Part shown: one piece after another, positions 1-7,154 of the stretch | Layout: each line of letters begins with the position of its first letter | Position numbering within the stretch: position 1 is the first letter of the stretch | NCBI GenBank assembly: GCA_026225015.1 | Contig: JAMFRY010000159.1 | Coordinates: forward strand, 1 to 15,812 | Direction of reading: 5' to 3' | DNA: 15,812 nt | Origin: Alphaproteobacteria bacterium | GTDB lineage: Bacteria > Pseudomonadota > Alphaproteobacteria > Acetobacterales > Acetobacteraceae | Made by a program: the position numbers and the translations under genes | The notes under the pieces: model-generated | What the model was told of the DNA's origin: nothing | The model's input: only the letters and a program-made list of their open reading frames with translations | Databases searched by the model: none

Positions 1-1
1 C

Positions 2-1732
2 ACCCAGCATAACGGCTACCTTTCGGACGTCACCAATGGCAAACATTATGACGGCCAGAATGACAAGGGCATACGCGGACAGCTGTTGTACAACGCGACG
101 CCGCAACTCACTATTCGCGTCATTTTAGACTACAGCAACGAGAATATGAACTGGGAGGTGCCGGAGATCGTCGGCATCGCCTCGGCGCCGAGCATTCCCA
201 CGATAGACACCGTGACCGCCAAATACGCGCCCACTGGCTACACGCTGCCGCCGATCAACGCCTTCGGCCGCACCACCGCTATCGATAGCCCTGAACATTA
301 TGACATGGAAACCGGCGGGGCCACCGTGCTCGCCGATTACGACCTCAACGGCTATACCCTTTCATCGATAACCGGTGCGCGGTATTGGAATTTCTTTTCG
401 CATAATGACGGCGATAATACCGGTTTGCCGCTGTTGACCGCGGCGAATGCGACCATCTACCAGCGCCAGGCGAGCCAGGAGTTGCGGATCACCTCGCCGC
501 TTGGCGGCAAGGTCGACTACACAGCTGGACTCTATTATTACTACTCGGGCGAGGACGCCGGCGGCCTTGTAACCTACGGCGCCGCGACACCGATCGTGTT
601 GTCGGGTGCGACCTCGGGTTTTCTCTTTAATGGCTATAACGATGCCGTAAACGGCCTCTCATCGGTTGGCACAAGCCTCTACACGACAAAAAGCCTGGCG
701 GCCTACGGTCAGGCGACCTGGCATGTTGCCCCGCAATGGGACATCACCGGCGGCCTGCGCTACACCTACGAGGCAAAAACCGGAAGTTTCAGCCAGGGTC
801 CGCAGGGCGGCTTGCCCTTGACCGCCGGCTTGGCCACGACGCTGCGCAATGCCTTTGCGCCAGTAACCGGCTATAATGTGTCCACTTATAATGGGTTGCC
901 GTCCGGGCTGGTGACGGTTTCATACAAGCCGGCCGAGACCATATTGGCCTATGCAACCTATTCGCACGGCGCCAAATCGGCTGGCATAAATCTCGTGGCA
1001 TCGGCAGTCATCCCCAAGGTTGTCGCCCCCGAAACGATCGATAATTATGAGCTCGGCCTGAAAACCACCCTGCTCGATGACCGGCTGATCCTCGACGGCG
1101 ATTTGTTCTGGGATGAGGACAAGAACTATCAGGGCACGCTGATCACCAGCATTCATGGCGCACCGACGACCTATCTTGCAAGCATCCCGAGCGTCCGTTC
1201 GCGCGGCGTTGAGGTTGATTCAAAGGTCCAGGCCACCTCGAATTTGAGCCTGTTCTTCTCGGGCGTGTTTGACAACGCCTATAACGAATCGAATCCGAAT
1301 GCGCCCTGCCCGATCGAGCGCTTCTATACATCCGGCCCTGTATGCAGTCTGACCGGCAGGCCGCTTGTCGGCGTCTCGACCTGGACCGGTTCGTTCGGCG
1401 GCGAGTATGACTATCCGCTGCCCAAGATCGGCGGCCACGACATGGTGGCCTTTGTCTCCGGCAATGCTTTGCTGCGCAGCGGATTCTACTCCGGCGCCGA
1501 TGATTCCGCGTACAGCCGTGTCCCCGCTTACGGCATCGGCAATATCGATTTCGGTATCAAATCGAATAACGGTGCCTGGACGCTCTCCGGCTGGGTGCGC
1601 AACGTCACCAATACGCATTACTATTTCTACCGGAGCGCAAACTCCACCAATTCGTTCCCCACCTATAATCTCATCATTGGCCAGGTGGGCGACCCGATCA
1701 CCGGCGGCGTCACGCTCGCCGGAAAATTTTAA
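2..1732 (+). CDS. TonB-dependent outer-membrane receptor, C-terminal part (5' end outside window)
   Basis: The reading frame is open from base 2, so the gene begins left of the window. A TTG at 86 is only an internal codon. The visible ~576 residues read as alternating beta strands of a TonB-dependent receptor barrel. The first residues have the family pattern of an N-G-Y...N-G-K...D-x-x-G-x-R-G-Q-L-L-Y stretch followed by a strand ending D-Y-S. Later come typical receptor segments (GGLRYTYEAKTGSF, YATYSHGAKSAGIN, ETIDNYELGLKTTLLDDRLI, GVEVDSKVQATSNL). The protein ends in Phe (…LAGKF), as expected for a BAM-assembled outer-membrane protein. The plug domain and TonB box would lie off-window. 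Such receptors import siderophores, vitamins or large organic substrates using TonB energy. The SusC-like versus FecA/FyuA-like subtype and the substrate cannot be decided here. The next gene follows after 33 bases and is probably co-transcribed. Confidence 0.93.
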   Translation, partial: TQHNGYLSDVTNGKHYDGQNDKGIRGQLLYNATPQLTIRVILDYSNENMNWEVPEIVGIASAPSIPTIDTVTAKYAPTGYTLPPINAFGRTTAIDSPEHYDMETGGATVLADYDLNGYTLSSITGARYWNFFSHNDGDNTGLPLLTAANATIYQRQASQELRITSPLGGKVDYTAGLYYYYSGEDAGGLVTYGAATPIVLSGATSGFLFNGYNDAVNGLSSVGTSLYTTKSLAAYGQATWHVAPQWDITGGLRYTYEAKTGSFSQGPQGGLPLTAGLATTLRNAFAPVTGYNVSTYNGLPSGLVTVSYKPAETILAYATYSHGAKSAGINLVASAVIPKVVAPETIDNYELGLKTTLLDDRLILDGDLFWDEDKNYQGTLITSIHGAPTTYLASIPSVRSRGVEVDSKVQATSNLSLFFSGVFDNAYNESNPNAPCPIERFYTSGPVCSLTGRPLVGVSTWTGSFGGEYDYPLPKIGGHDMVAFVSGNALLRSGFYSGADDSAYSRVPAYGIGNIDFGIKSNNGAWTLSGWVRNVTNTHYYFYRSANSTNSFPTYNLIIGQVGDPITGGVTLAGKF

Positions 1733-1765
1733 CTGCTGGCCTTGAACAAAATAACGGAGGAAATC

Positions 1766-3157
1766 ATGAACGCATCATCACGCCCGTCACCGAGGTTATT
1801 TGACGCCACCCGCATGGGGCGGCGCTCCGCCCTCCTAGGTGCCGGCCTCCTGGCACTGGCCCGGCCCGGCACCTCCCGCGCCGCCACAGCCGCCCCCTGG
1901 CTCGCCACACCGGCGCAGATCGAGGCCGAGCAGAACCTACTCACGCTGCTGCAGGATCCGGCGCTGAAACAGGTCCAGGCAGGCATCAGGGCGAAGCTCG
2001 CCGCCACGCCCCGGGGCCAGACGCCGGAAGGCGCCGCCCGGCTCGACGGCGCGATCGCGCAATGGACCAACTCGCTCATCTTTGCCGAGCTGATGACCTA
2101 CCGCCCGCATCCCGCTTTTCTCTGGGCCACGGATGATACCCCCCGCACCTGGCTTGGCCACACCATCGGCGGCGTTGGCACCTCGGGCGATAATCCCGAC
2201 AATATCTACCGGGGTGCCGTCATCGATGGTACGGGAAAATACGAAATCCTCGGCAAGTTCGATCTGTCGCGCCGCCCGTCCCAGTTCGTGCTGGAAGCCG
2301 ATGCCGCAAACATGGCGAACCCGGGCTCGATGTTCACGAAACCAAAGAAGGGTAATGCGGATGTGATGAGCGCCGACGTTACCACGGACCGCCAGCTTTC
2401 GATCGCGTCCGATGGCAGTTTCCGCGTACTGGTCAACGGCCCCGGTCCCGCCGGACCGCACAATTTCATCACGCCGCACGGACGCATCACCCTCGGCGTG
2501 CGCGACGTCCTCGGCAACTGGAGCGACCGACCCGCGCAGCTGCAAATCCGCCGGTTGGACAGTTCTGCTCCGGCGCCCTACGGCTTGGCTGAAGCCAGGG
2601 CGCACCTGCTGGCCGACCTGCCAGGTTATATCGGCTTCTGGGCGCAGTATCCGAGCATCTGGATGGGCGGGCTGAAGTCCAACAGCATCGCCCCGGTGCG
2701 GGCGCGCTTTGGCGGCTGGGGGTTCCTCACTGGCCTGCGCTTTCAGCTTGCCCCCGGTCAAGCGCTGGTGGTTACCACCACGCACGGCGCAGCGCGCTAT
2801 TACGGCTTCCAACTTACCGACACCTGGATGATCGCGCCCGACGCCCGCCGGTACCAATGCAGCCTCAACAGCTCACAGGTCACACCCGACGCCGATGGCG
2901 CGACTACCTATGTTATCTCTGAGTCCGATCCCGGGGTTGCCAACTGGCTGGACCCGTCCGGCATCCAGGACGGGTTTGGCATATTGCGCTGGCAAAACGT
3001 ACCACCAACGATGACGGCTGCCGGGCTGGTCCGTGATTTGCGTTTATTGTCATTGACCGACATCGTGGCGCTGCGGGGCGTCGCCCGCGTCACCCCTGAA
3101 CAACGCGAACAACAGATCGCCGCGCGGTTCCCAGGCTATAGCGCCCGCACCACTTAG
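1766..3157 (+). CDS. Tat-exported DUF1214-type protein
   Basis: This is a 463-residue protein. The ATG at 1766 is chosen over an in-frame TTG at 1742 because GGAGG (1756-1760) lies five bases before it. The N-terminus is a twin-arginine signal: RR at residues 19-20 (MGRRSALLGAG), a hydrophobic stretch, then an Ala-rich cleavage region around residues 38-43, so periplasmic export is expected. The C-terminal third resembles DUF1214: a YGFQLTDTWMIAPDARR segment near residue 346, CSLNSSQ, then a VANWLDPSG segment near residue 390 and an FGILRWQ-type ending. The middle carries DNPDNIYRGAVIDG and VRDVLGNWSDRP stretches typical of longer relatives often found with TonB receptors. The biochemical role of the family is unknown. 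Its position 33 bases after a TonB receptor suggests a periplasmic partner in handling the imported compound, which is inference only. Confidence 0.8.
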   Translation: MNASSRPSPRLFDATRMGRRSALLGAGLLALARPGTSRAATAAPWLATPAQIEAEQNLLTLLQDPALKQVQAGIRAKLAATPRGQTPEGAARLDGAIAQWTNSLIFAELMTYRPHPAFLWATDDTPRTWLGHTIGGVGTSGDNPDNIYRGAVIDGTGKYEILGKFDLSRRPSQFVLEADAANMANPGSMFTKPKKGNADVMSADVTTDRQLSIASDGSFRVLVNGPGPAGPHNFITPHGRITLGVRDVLGNWSDRPAQLQIRRLDSSAPAPYGLAEARAHLLADLPGYIGFWAQYPSIWMGGLKSNSIAPVRARFGGWGFLTGLRFQLAPGQALVVTTTHGAARYYGFQLTDTWMIAPDARRYQCSLNSSQVTPDADGATTYVISESDPGVANWLDPSGIQDGFGILRWQNVPPTMTAAGLVRDLRLLSLTDIVALRGVARVTPEQREQQIAARFPGYSARTT

Positions 3158-3193
3158 CGGACATACGGTCTTGGTTGTCATGAGGCAGCAAGC

Positions 3194-3223
3194 GTAGGAT
3201 GGGTGAGCGCAGCGCTACCCATC
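3194..3223. repeat. REP-like element: GTAG tetranucleotide plus imperfect hairpin
   Basis: GTAG at 3194-3197 is directly followed by an imperfect inverted repeat (3198-3223) with arms GATGGGT(g)AGCGC and GCGCTACCCATC around one central A, with a single bulged G. A GTAG/GTGG tetranucleotide next to a hairpin is the layout of REP elements recognised by RAYT transposases. It lies downstream of the RAYT relic at 3244-3782. It could also act as a transcript-end hairpin for the DUF1214 gene that stops at 3157. Confidence 0.7.
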
Positions 3224-3243
3224 GATTCTTTCTATCACCTTGC

Positions 3244-3782
3244 TCATACCCAAGCTTCCCCCACATCATTCAGCACTACCCCGCCGTCGGCCCAGCCCGT
3301 TGCGTAAAGCCCTATGCGCACCGCATGATGAAACGATGAATATGGTCAATCCGCAACCTTGGCAACGAGACCATCTTTTACAGGGCTAAAATGGATACAG
3401 TCCATATGCGCGGCGTAATCCCGCTCATCGCGGATGGTGTGCTCCCAGAACCGCCGCTGCCAAATTCCACGTTCCCCTCCGTGCCGCGCCGGATGGCCGA
3501 CCGGAATTCACCTTGCGGCATTTTCTTGGAAAATGCGGTTTTGATCGCCTGCCATCGTGCTGAAAAATCCACGTCACCCCCGGGCAGAGTCCATAGGCAA
3601 TGCAGGTGGTCCGGCAACACCATCCAGGCATCAATATGAAACGGCGCGTTCGTTTTAACCCCACCTACCGCCTCGCGCAGAACATCAATATTTTTTAAAA
3701 GCAGCGTGCTACGACGATCGTATAAGTTGACCGTGAAGAAATACGTGCCACCTGGAACCCTGTTGCGCCGACAATCTGTCAT
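3244..3782 (-). pseudogene. REP-associated tyrosine transposase (RAYT/Y1 family), degraded
   Basis: The frame from ATG at 3782 encodes a recognisable Y1/RAYT start: VPGGTYFFTVNLYDRRS, then INAW-like IDAWMVLP and the HUH motif DHLHCLWTLP (His59, His61), then FSARWQAIKTAFSKK. Near 3486-3492 one base is missing. After it the homology continues in another frame as GIWQRRFWEHTIRDERDYAAH, DCIHFSPVKDGLVAKVAD, then an in-frame TGA (3348-3346) where the family has Trp, then PYSSFHHAVRIGLYATGWAD to a stop at 3246-3244. At the position of the catalytic Tyr (Tyr115 in the E. coli protein, in a VDYIYINPV context) this copy has Cys (codon 3399-3397), and the following Asn of NPV is Ser. A frameshift, a nonsense codon and loss of the nucleophile together mark it as dead. 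REP-like hairpins sit on both sides. Confidence 0.88.
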
Positions 3783-3827
3783 AGCCGCATGATGCTTGGG
3801 TCGTGTTGGTCTAGCAATATAAAAAGT

Positions 3828-3848
3828 GATGGGTAGCGCTACCCACCC
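3828..3848. repeat. REP-like palindrome upstream of the RAYT relic
   Basis: TGGGTAGCGCTACCCA at 3830-3845 is a perfect 16-base palindrome. It shares the GATGGGT...AGCGCTACCCA core with the element at 3198-3223 but lacks the inner GAGCGCA. Read on the minus strand it is preceded by GTGG, the alternative REP tetranucleotide. Its position on the other side of the RAYT relic makes an inverted REP pair (a REPIN-like arrangement around the transposase) the most likely explanation. Confidence 0.6.
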
Positions 3849-3919
3849 GCCGAGCGTCTCAAAATCCGGAGATAATCTGGTTCTGTCTCACCCATTCCAC
3901 ATTTTGTACGCTGACATCT

Positions 3920-3928
3920 TGTGGATAA
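3920..3928 (-). promoter_or_regulatory. DnaA-box 9-mer
   Basis: The minus strand reads TTATCCACA, identical to the consensus high-affinity DnaA box. It lies in an AT-rich spacer (3890-3965 includes CAATAATAACAAAACG) between the RAYT relic and the amidase stop. Only one perfect copy is visible, so it may be a regulatory or titration site, or a chance match, rather than an origin. Confidence 0.45.
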
Positions 3929-3966
3929 CCTTCTGTTTACGCAATAATAACAAAACGTTAGCCTGC

Positions 3967-3988
3967 GAATGTTCCACGTGGAGCATTC
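3967..3988. promoter_or_regulatory. parS-like palindrome (candidate ParB site)
   Basis: The 16-base core TGTTCCACGTGGAGCA (3970-3985) matches the palindromic parS consensus TGTTTCACGTGAAACA at 13 of 16 positions. Two of the three differences are the symmetric C/G change. The inverted repeat extends to 22 bases with a single mismatched pair. It begins three bases beyond the amidase stop codon. A terminator is a weaker explanation: the loop would be only four bases and there is no T-run on the amidase (minus) strand. Binding is inferred from sequence alone. Confidence 0.55.
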
Positions 3989-3990
3989 TT

Positions 3991-5364
3991 TTACAACGCC
4001 CGCTCCACCACCCTCGCAACCCGCAGCACAACATCATCCCGATACAGCCCCGCCGCAATCTGCACCGCCCGCGGCAAGCCGGCCTCATTCACGCCCACCG
4101 GAACAGAAATCGCCGGCTGGCGCGTCAGGTTGAACAAAAACGTCCAGGGCGCCCAATCATTCCACAAAGCCGCCACCGGATCGCCGATGATCTTGTCCGC
4201 CAGCGGCGCGCAAGCGGGAACGCACGGGCAGAGCACCGCATCATACCTCAAATGCAACATCGCCATCGCATGCGCCGCCTGTACCCGCATCGCCTCGCCT
4301 TCCAACACCTCCAGCGCAGTCACATTTTTGCTCCGCGCCGCCACCTGCAACAAGCCGCGATCCAGCAAATGCCGTCGCTCCTCGGCAATTCCATTCACCA
4401 CCCGGCACAGAGCCGCGCCCCAGATGCGGCTGAAAATCACCGATGTGTCGGGCAGCGAGGCATCCACTGCCTCGATCACCGCGCCGGATTCCTCCATGAT
4501 TCTTCTGGCAATTTCCAAAGCCTCCAACCCATCCGCATCGACCGCTGCGGCAAAGCCAGGATTGCCCAGCACCGCAATGCGCAAACCCCGCACGCCATCC
4601 TCAATGCCCGCTCGCCAATCCCTCGGCGCATCAGGCAACGCAAACGGGTCGCGCGCATCGAACCCTGCCAGCACGTTCAGCATCAAAGCCGCATCCCGCA
4701 CATTGCGCGCCATGGGCCCCGCCACCGCCACATGGCCAAACGCGCCGAGCGGCCATTGCGGCACGCGCCCAAAACTCGGTTTCAAGCCCACAATCCCCGA
4801 CCAGGCCGCGGGAATGCGGATCGAGCCGCCGGCATCGGTGCCGAGATGCAGCGGAGCAAAACCGCTGGCCGCTGCCGCCGCCGCGCCGGATGAACTGCCG
4901 CCCGGCGTATGCGTGGTATTCCAAGGATTGCGCGTAATGCCGGTGAGCGGCGAATCCCCAGGGCTTTTCCAGCCAAATTCCGTCGTCGTAGTTTTGCCGA
5001 TAATCACCGCTCCCGCCGCCCGCAACGCCGCCACCGTTGGCGCATCGGCAATGGCAGGCGAGGGGTCGGTGACGTTGCTGCCCCGCCTGGTCGGCAGGCC
5101 AGCGATGTCGATCAAATCCTTCACCGTCACCGGCACGCCATCCAGTGCGCCTGCGGGCGAACCTTGTTGCCAGCGTTGCGTACTGGCGCGCGCCGCCTCG
5201 AGCGCCTGCGGGTTCATCACGACAAACGCGTTGATCTCCGGATTCTGCCGCGCGATGCGTTCAGTAACCGCCTGCAGCGCCTCCAGCGGGTTCAAGGATT
5301 TCGCCGCGTAAAGCCGTAAAAGCTCCTCCGCATCCAGCAGCGCCGGATTGCTCAACCCAGCCAT
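3991..5364 (-). CDS. Amidase-signature family protein
   Basis: This 457-residue protein belongs to the Ser-cisSer-Lys amidase family, whose members hydrolyse C-N amide bonds. The start at ATG 5364 (MAGLSNPALLDAEELL) is preferred over the longer open frame from 5442, because the extra 26 residues are just the other frame of the upstream gene. Visible motifs are the catalytic Lys82 (GVPVTVKDLIDIAG), the Gly/Ser loop TPGGSSSGAAAA with the cis-Ser at 158-159, and the nucleophile Ser181 in GTDAGGSIRIPAAW. The C-terminal half includes APWTFLFNLTRQPAISVPVG, which is typical of the family. It overlaps the 3' end of the cysteine synthase by 13 bases, so translation is probably coupled. The substrate cannot be assigned. 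It lacks any accompanying gatB/gatC, so a tRNA amidotransferase role is unlikely. Confidence 0.93.
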   Translation of the reverse strand: MAGLSNPALLDAEELLRLYAAKSLNPLEALQAVTERIARQNPEINAFVVMNPQALEAARASTQRWQQGSPAGALDGVPVTVKDLIDIAGLPTRRGSNVTDPSPAIADAPTVAALRAAGAVIIGKTTTTEFGWKSPGDSPLTGITRNPWNTTHTPGGSSSGAAAAAASGFAPLHLGTDAGGSIRIPAAWSGIVGLKPSFGRVPQWPLGAFGHVAVAGPMARNVRDAALMLNVLAGFDARDPFALPDAPRDWRAGIEDGVRGLRIAVLGNPGFAAAVDADGLEALEIARRIMEESGAVIEAVDASLPDTSVIFSRIWGAALCRVVNGIAEERRHLLDRGLLQVAARSKNVTALEVLEGEAMRVQAAHAMAMLHLRYDAVLCPCVPACAPLADKIIGDPVAALWNDWAPWTFLFNLTRQPAISVPVGVNEAGLPRAVQIAAGLYRDDVVLRVARVVERAL

Positions 5365-6365
5365 GCCGGGACCGGCAGATTTTTGCTCCGCAAAAATTCG
5401 GGGTTGAACAATTTGGACTGATAGCGCGCCCCGCCATCGCATAAAATCGTCACCACCGTATGGCCGGGCCCAAGATCTCGCGCCACACGAATCGCCGCCG
5501 CGACATTGATTCCGGCCGAGCCGCCCACCGAAATGCCTTCATCGATCAGCAGCGAAAACACCTGCGCCAGTGCCTCGGTGTCCGGGATGCGCAGCGCATC
5601 GTCAATCGGCGCCCCCGCCAGATTGCCCGGCACGCGGGATTGTCCGATGCCTTCGGTGATCGAACTCCCGGTCACCGTCAAATCATTGCTTTTCACCCAG
5701 CCGTACAAGGCGCTGCCTTCCGGGTCCGCCAGCACGATCCGCACTTCCGGGTTTTGTGCTTTCAACGCCAGCGCAACCCCGGCCAGCGTGCCGCCGGTGC
5801 CGCTGGAGCAGGTGAAGGCATCCACCCGGCCGGCAGTCTGCGCCCAGATTTCGGCGCCGGTGCTTCGGCGATGGCCCTCGCGGTTGGCGAGATTGTCGAA
5901 CTGGTTGGCCCACAGCGCGCCCAGCTCCTTGGCAAGCCTTTCGGAAACATGCACGTAATTGCCGGGGTCTTTATACGGCTTCGCCGGCACCAGCCGCAGA
6001 TCGGCTCCGATCATGCGCAGAAAATCGATCTTCTCCTGGCTTTGCGTCTCCGGCATGACGATGACGCTCTTATAGCCGCGCGCATTGGCCACCAAGGTGA
6101 TGCCGATGCCGGTATTCCCCGCCGTGCCCTCAACAATCACCCCGCCGGGTTTGAGCGACCCATCCGCCTCCGCGGCTTCGATGATGGCGAGCGCCGCCCG
6201 ATCCTTCACCGACCCGCCAGGATTCATGAACTCGGCCTTGCCGAGGATATCGCAGCCGGTTGCCGCCGAGGCACGTTGCAGTTTAATGAGCGGGGTGTTG
6301 CCGATCGCGCCGATCAATCCATCTGCGATGCCGGGGGCGGTGTGTGACGTTGCCATTTCAATCAT
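5352..6365 (-). CDS. cysK: Cysteine synthase (O-acetylserine sulfhydrylase, PLP-dependent)
   Basis: This 337-residue fold-type II PLP enzyme would form L-cysteine from O-acetylserine and sulfide in the cytoplasm. Motifs are IGNTPLIKL near the start, the PLP-binding Lys54 in NPGGSVKDRA, EGTAGNTGIG (the substrate loop, with Ala where classical CysK has Ser in TSGNTG), and the phosphate loop CSSGTGGTLAG. The C-terminal GISVGGSAGINVAAA and TILCDGGARYQSK are also family-typical. The GTAGNTG version is found in an alphaproteobacterial/fungal branch annotated as cysteine synthase, but specificity is less certain than for classical CysK. The ATG at 6365 is supported by GAGGAC about six bases upstream. 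A second in-frame ATG lies at 6356. It overlaps the amidase by 13 bases and is divergent from the rhodanese, which also concerns sulfur chemistry. Confidence 0.92.
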   Translation of the reverse strand: MIEMATSHTAPGIADGLIGAIGNTPLIKLQRASAATGCDILGKAEFMNPGGSVKDRAALAIIEAAEADGSLKPGGVIVEGTAGNTGIGITLVANARGYKSVIVMPETQSQEKIDFLRMIGADLRLVPAKPYKDPGNYVHVSERLAKELGALWANQFDNLANREGHRRSTGAEIWAQTAGRVDAFTCSSGTGGTLAGVALALKAQNPEVRIVLADPEGSALYGWVKSNDLTVTGSSITEGIGQSRVPGNLAGAPIDDALRIPDTEALAQVFSLLIDEGISVGGSAGINVAAAIRVARDLGPGHTVVTILCDGGARYQSKLFNPEFLRSKNLPVPAWLG

Positions 6366-6424
6366 CTGGCGTCCTCGCTATTGTCAAGGTAAAGTTGGGC
6401 TTTGGCGGCCCGATGGGAGGCAGT

Positions 6425-6835
6425 ATGATCGAAGAATTAGCGCCGCGACAGGTCTGGGAAGCACTCATGAGCGATCCCGAAGCAGCACTTTGCGATGTGC
6501 GCACCAACGCGGAATGGAGCTTTGTAGGCGTGCCCGATCTCAGCCAGACCGGCAAGCAGCCGGTGCTGATTCCGTGGCAGGTTTTCCCCTCCATGCAGCC
6601 CAACCCGAAATTCCTGGAAGCTTTGTTGCAGGCGAATGTGCATCCCGGCAACCATGTGTATTTTCTATGCCGCAGCGGCGGCCGCAGCATGGCCGCGGCG
6701 CAGGCCGCCCATGCTTCAGGCTATAAGCATGTGTATAATATAAAGGACGGCTTTGAGGGTCCGCTGGATGCCCGGGCCCATCGCGGGGGGATCGCGGGTT
6801 GGAAACACGAAGGATTGCCCTGGAAACAGGGATAA
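6425..6835 (+). CDS. Single-domain rhodanese (sulfurtransferase)
   Basis: This 136-residue cytoplasmic rhodanese-fold protein starts at ATG 6425, which has GGGAGG (6415-6420) just upstream; the longer open frame from 6344 would overlap the divergent gene. The family pattern is clear: CDVRTNAEWSFVGVPDL near residues 23-39, and the active-site loop LCRSGGRS with the persulfide-forming Cys82. A conserved GFEGPLD segment and a WKHEGLPW ending follow. The active-site loop is intact, so catalytic competence is likely. It lies divergent from cysteine synthase with only 59 bases between the start codons, which suggests shared control of sulfur metabolism. The physiological donor and acceptor are unknown. 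Confidence 0.93.
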   Translation: MIEELAPRQVWEALMSDPEAALCDVRTNAEWSFVGVPDLSQTGKQPVLIPWQVFPSMQPNPKFLEALLQANVHPGNHVYFLCRSGGRSMAAAQAAHASGYKHVYNIKDGFEGPLDARAHRGGIAGWKHEGLPWKQG

Positions 6836-7154
6836 TCCGTTCTGGCCGCCATCTGAGACGCCTGCTTCAGTCAAGCGCCCTTGGATCAAATACTTAATGC
6901 TTAGCTGACCTGCATGCGTTTATGCTTGCCTTCCGCAGTGCAACATGCGCATAGAGCAGGCGTTGACCGCGAATGCGCGACCGGATGTCAAAACTCCGGC
7001 CTTGGCGGTTGATATGTCTAGTTGGGCGATCCCCATCCTTTCGGGCCTCGTCCTTTCGGGCACTTACTAGAACCCGTCCTCTCCAATATCGCGCGTGGAA
7101 ACCGGACAATATCGTTGCAAATCAGAGATTTGTGACGCCGGAGCACTGTAGTTT
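6836..7154 (+). other. Gene-free leader between rhodanese and DEAD-box helicase
   Basis: These 319 bases have no convincing coding sequence on either strand. They contain a tandem 11-base direct repeat, TCCTTTCGGGC, at 7036-7046 and 7051-7061 separated by four bases. No tRNA, riboswitch core or strong terminator hairpin was seen. DEAD-box helicase genes often have long untranslated leaders used in cold or RNA-dependent control, so most of this may be 5' untranslated region, which is inference. Confidence 0.35.

Noticed and set aside
3967..3988. Intrinsic terminator for the amidase
   Set aside because: A palindrome with a four-base loop and no T-run on the minus strand is a poor terminator; the ParB-site match is better.
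3826..4893. 355-residue plus-strand open frame rich in His, Arg and Gln
   Set aside because: It is a shadow of the minus-strand amidase; its composition is typical of antisense translation of a GC-rich gene.
6366..6386. TTGACA at 6386-6381 on the minus strand as the -35 of cysteine synthase
   Set aside because: A -10 at normal spacing would fall inside the coding start, so it does not fit the chosen start codon.
6894..7109. 71-residue minus-strand open frame before the helicase
   Set aside because: It is Arg-rich with no recognisable domain and no Shine-Dalgarno; not enough to call a gene.
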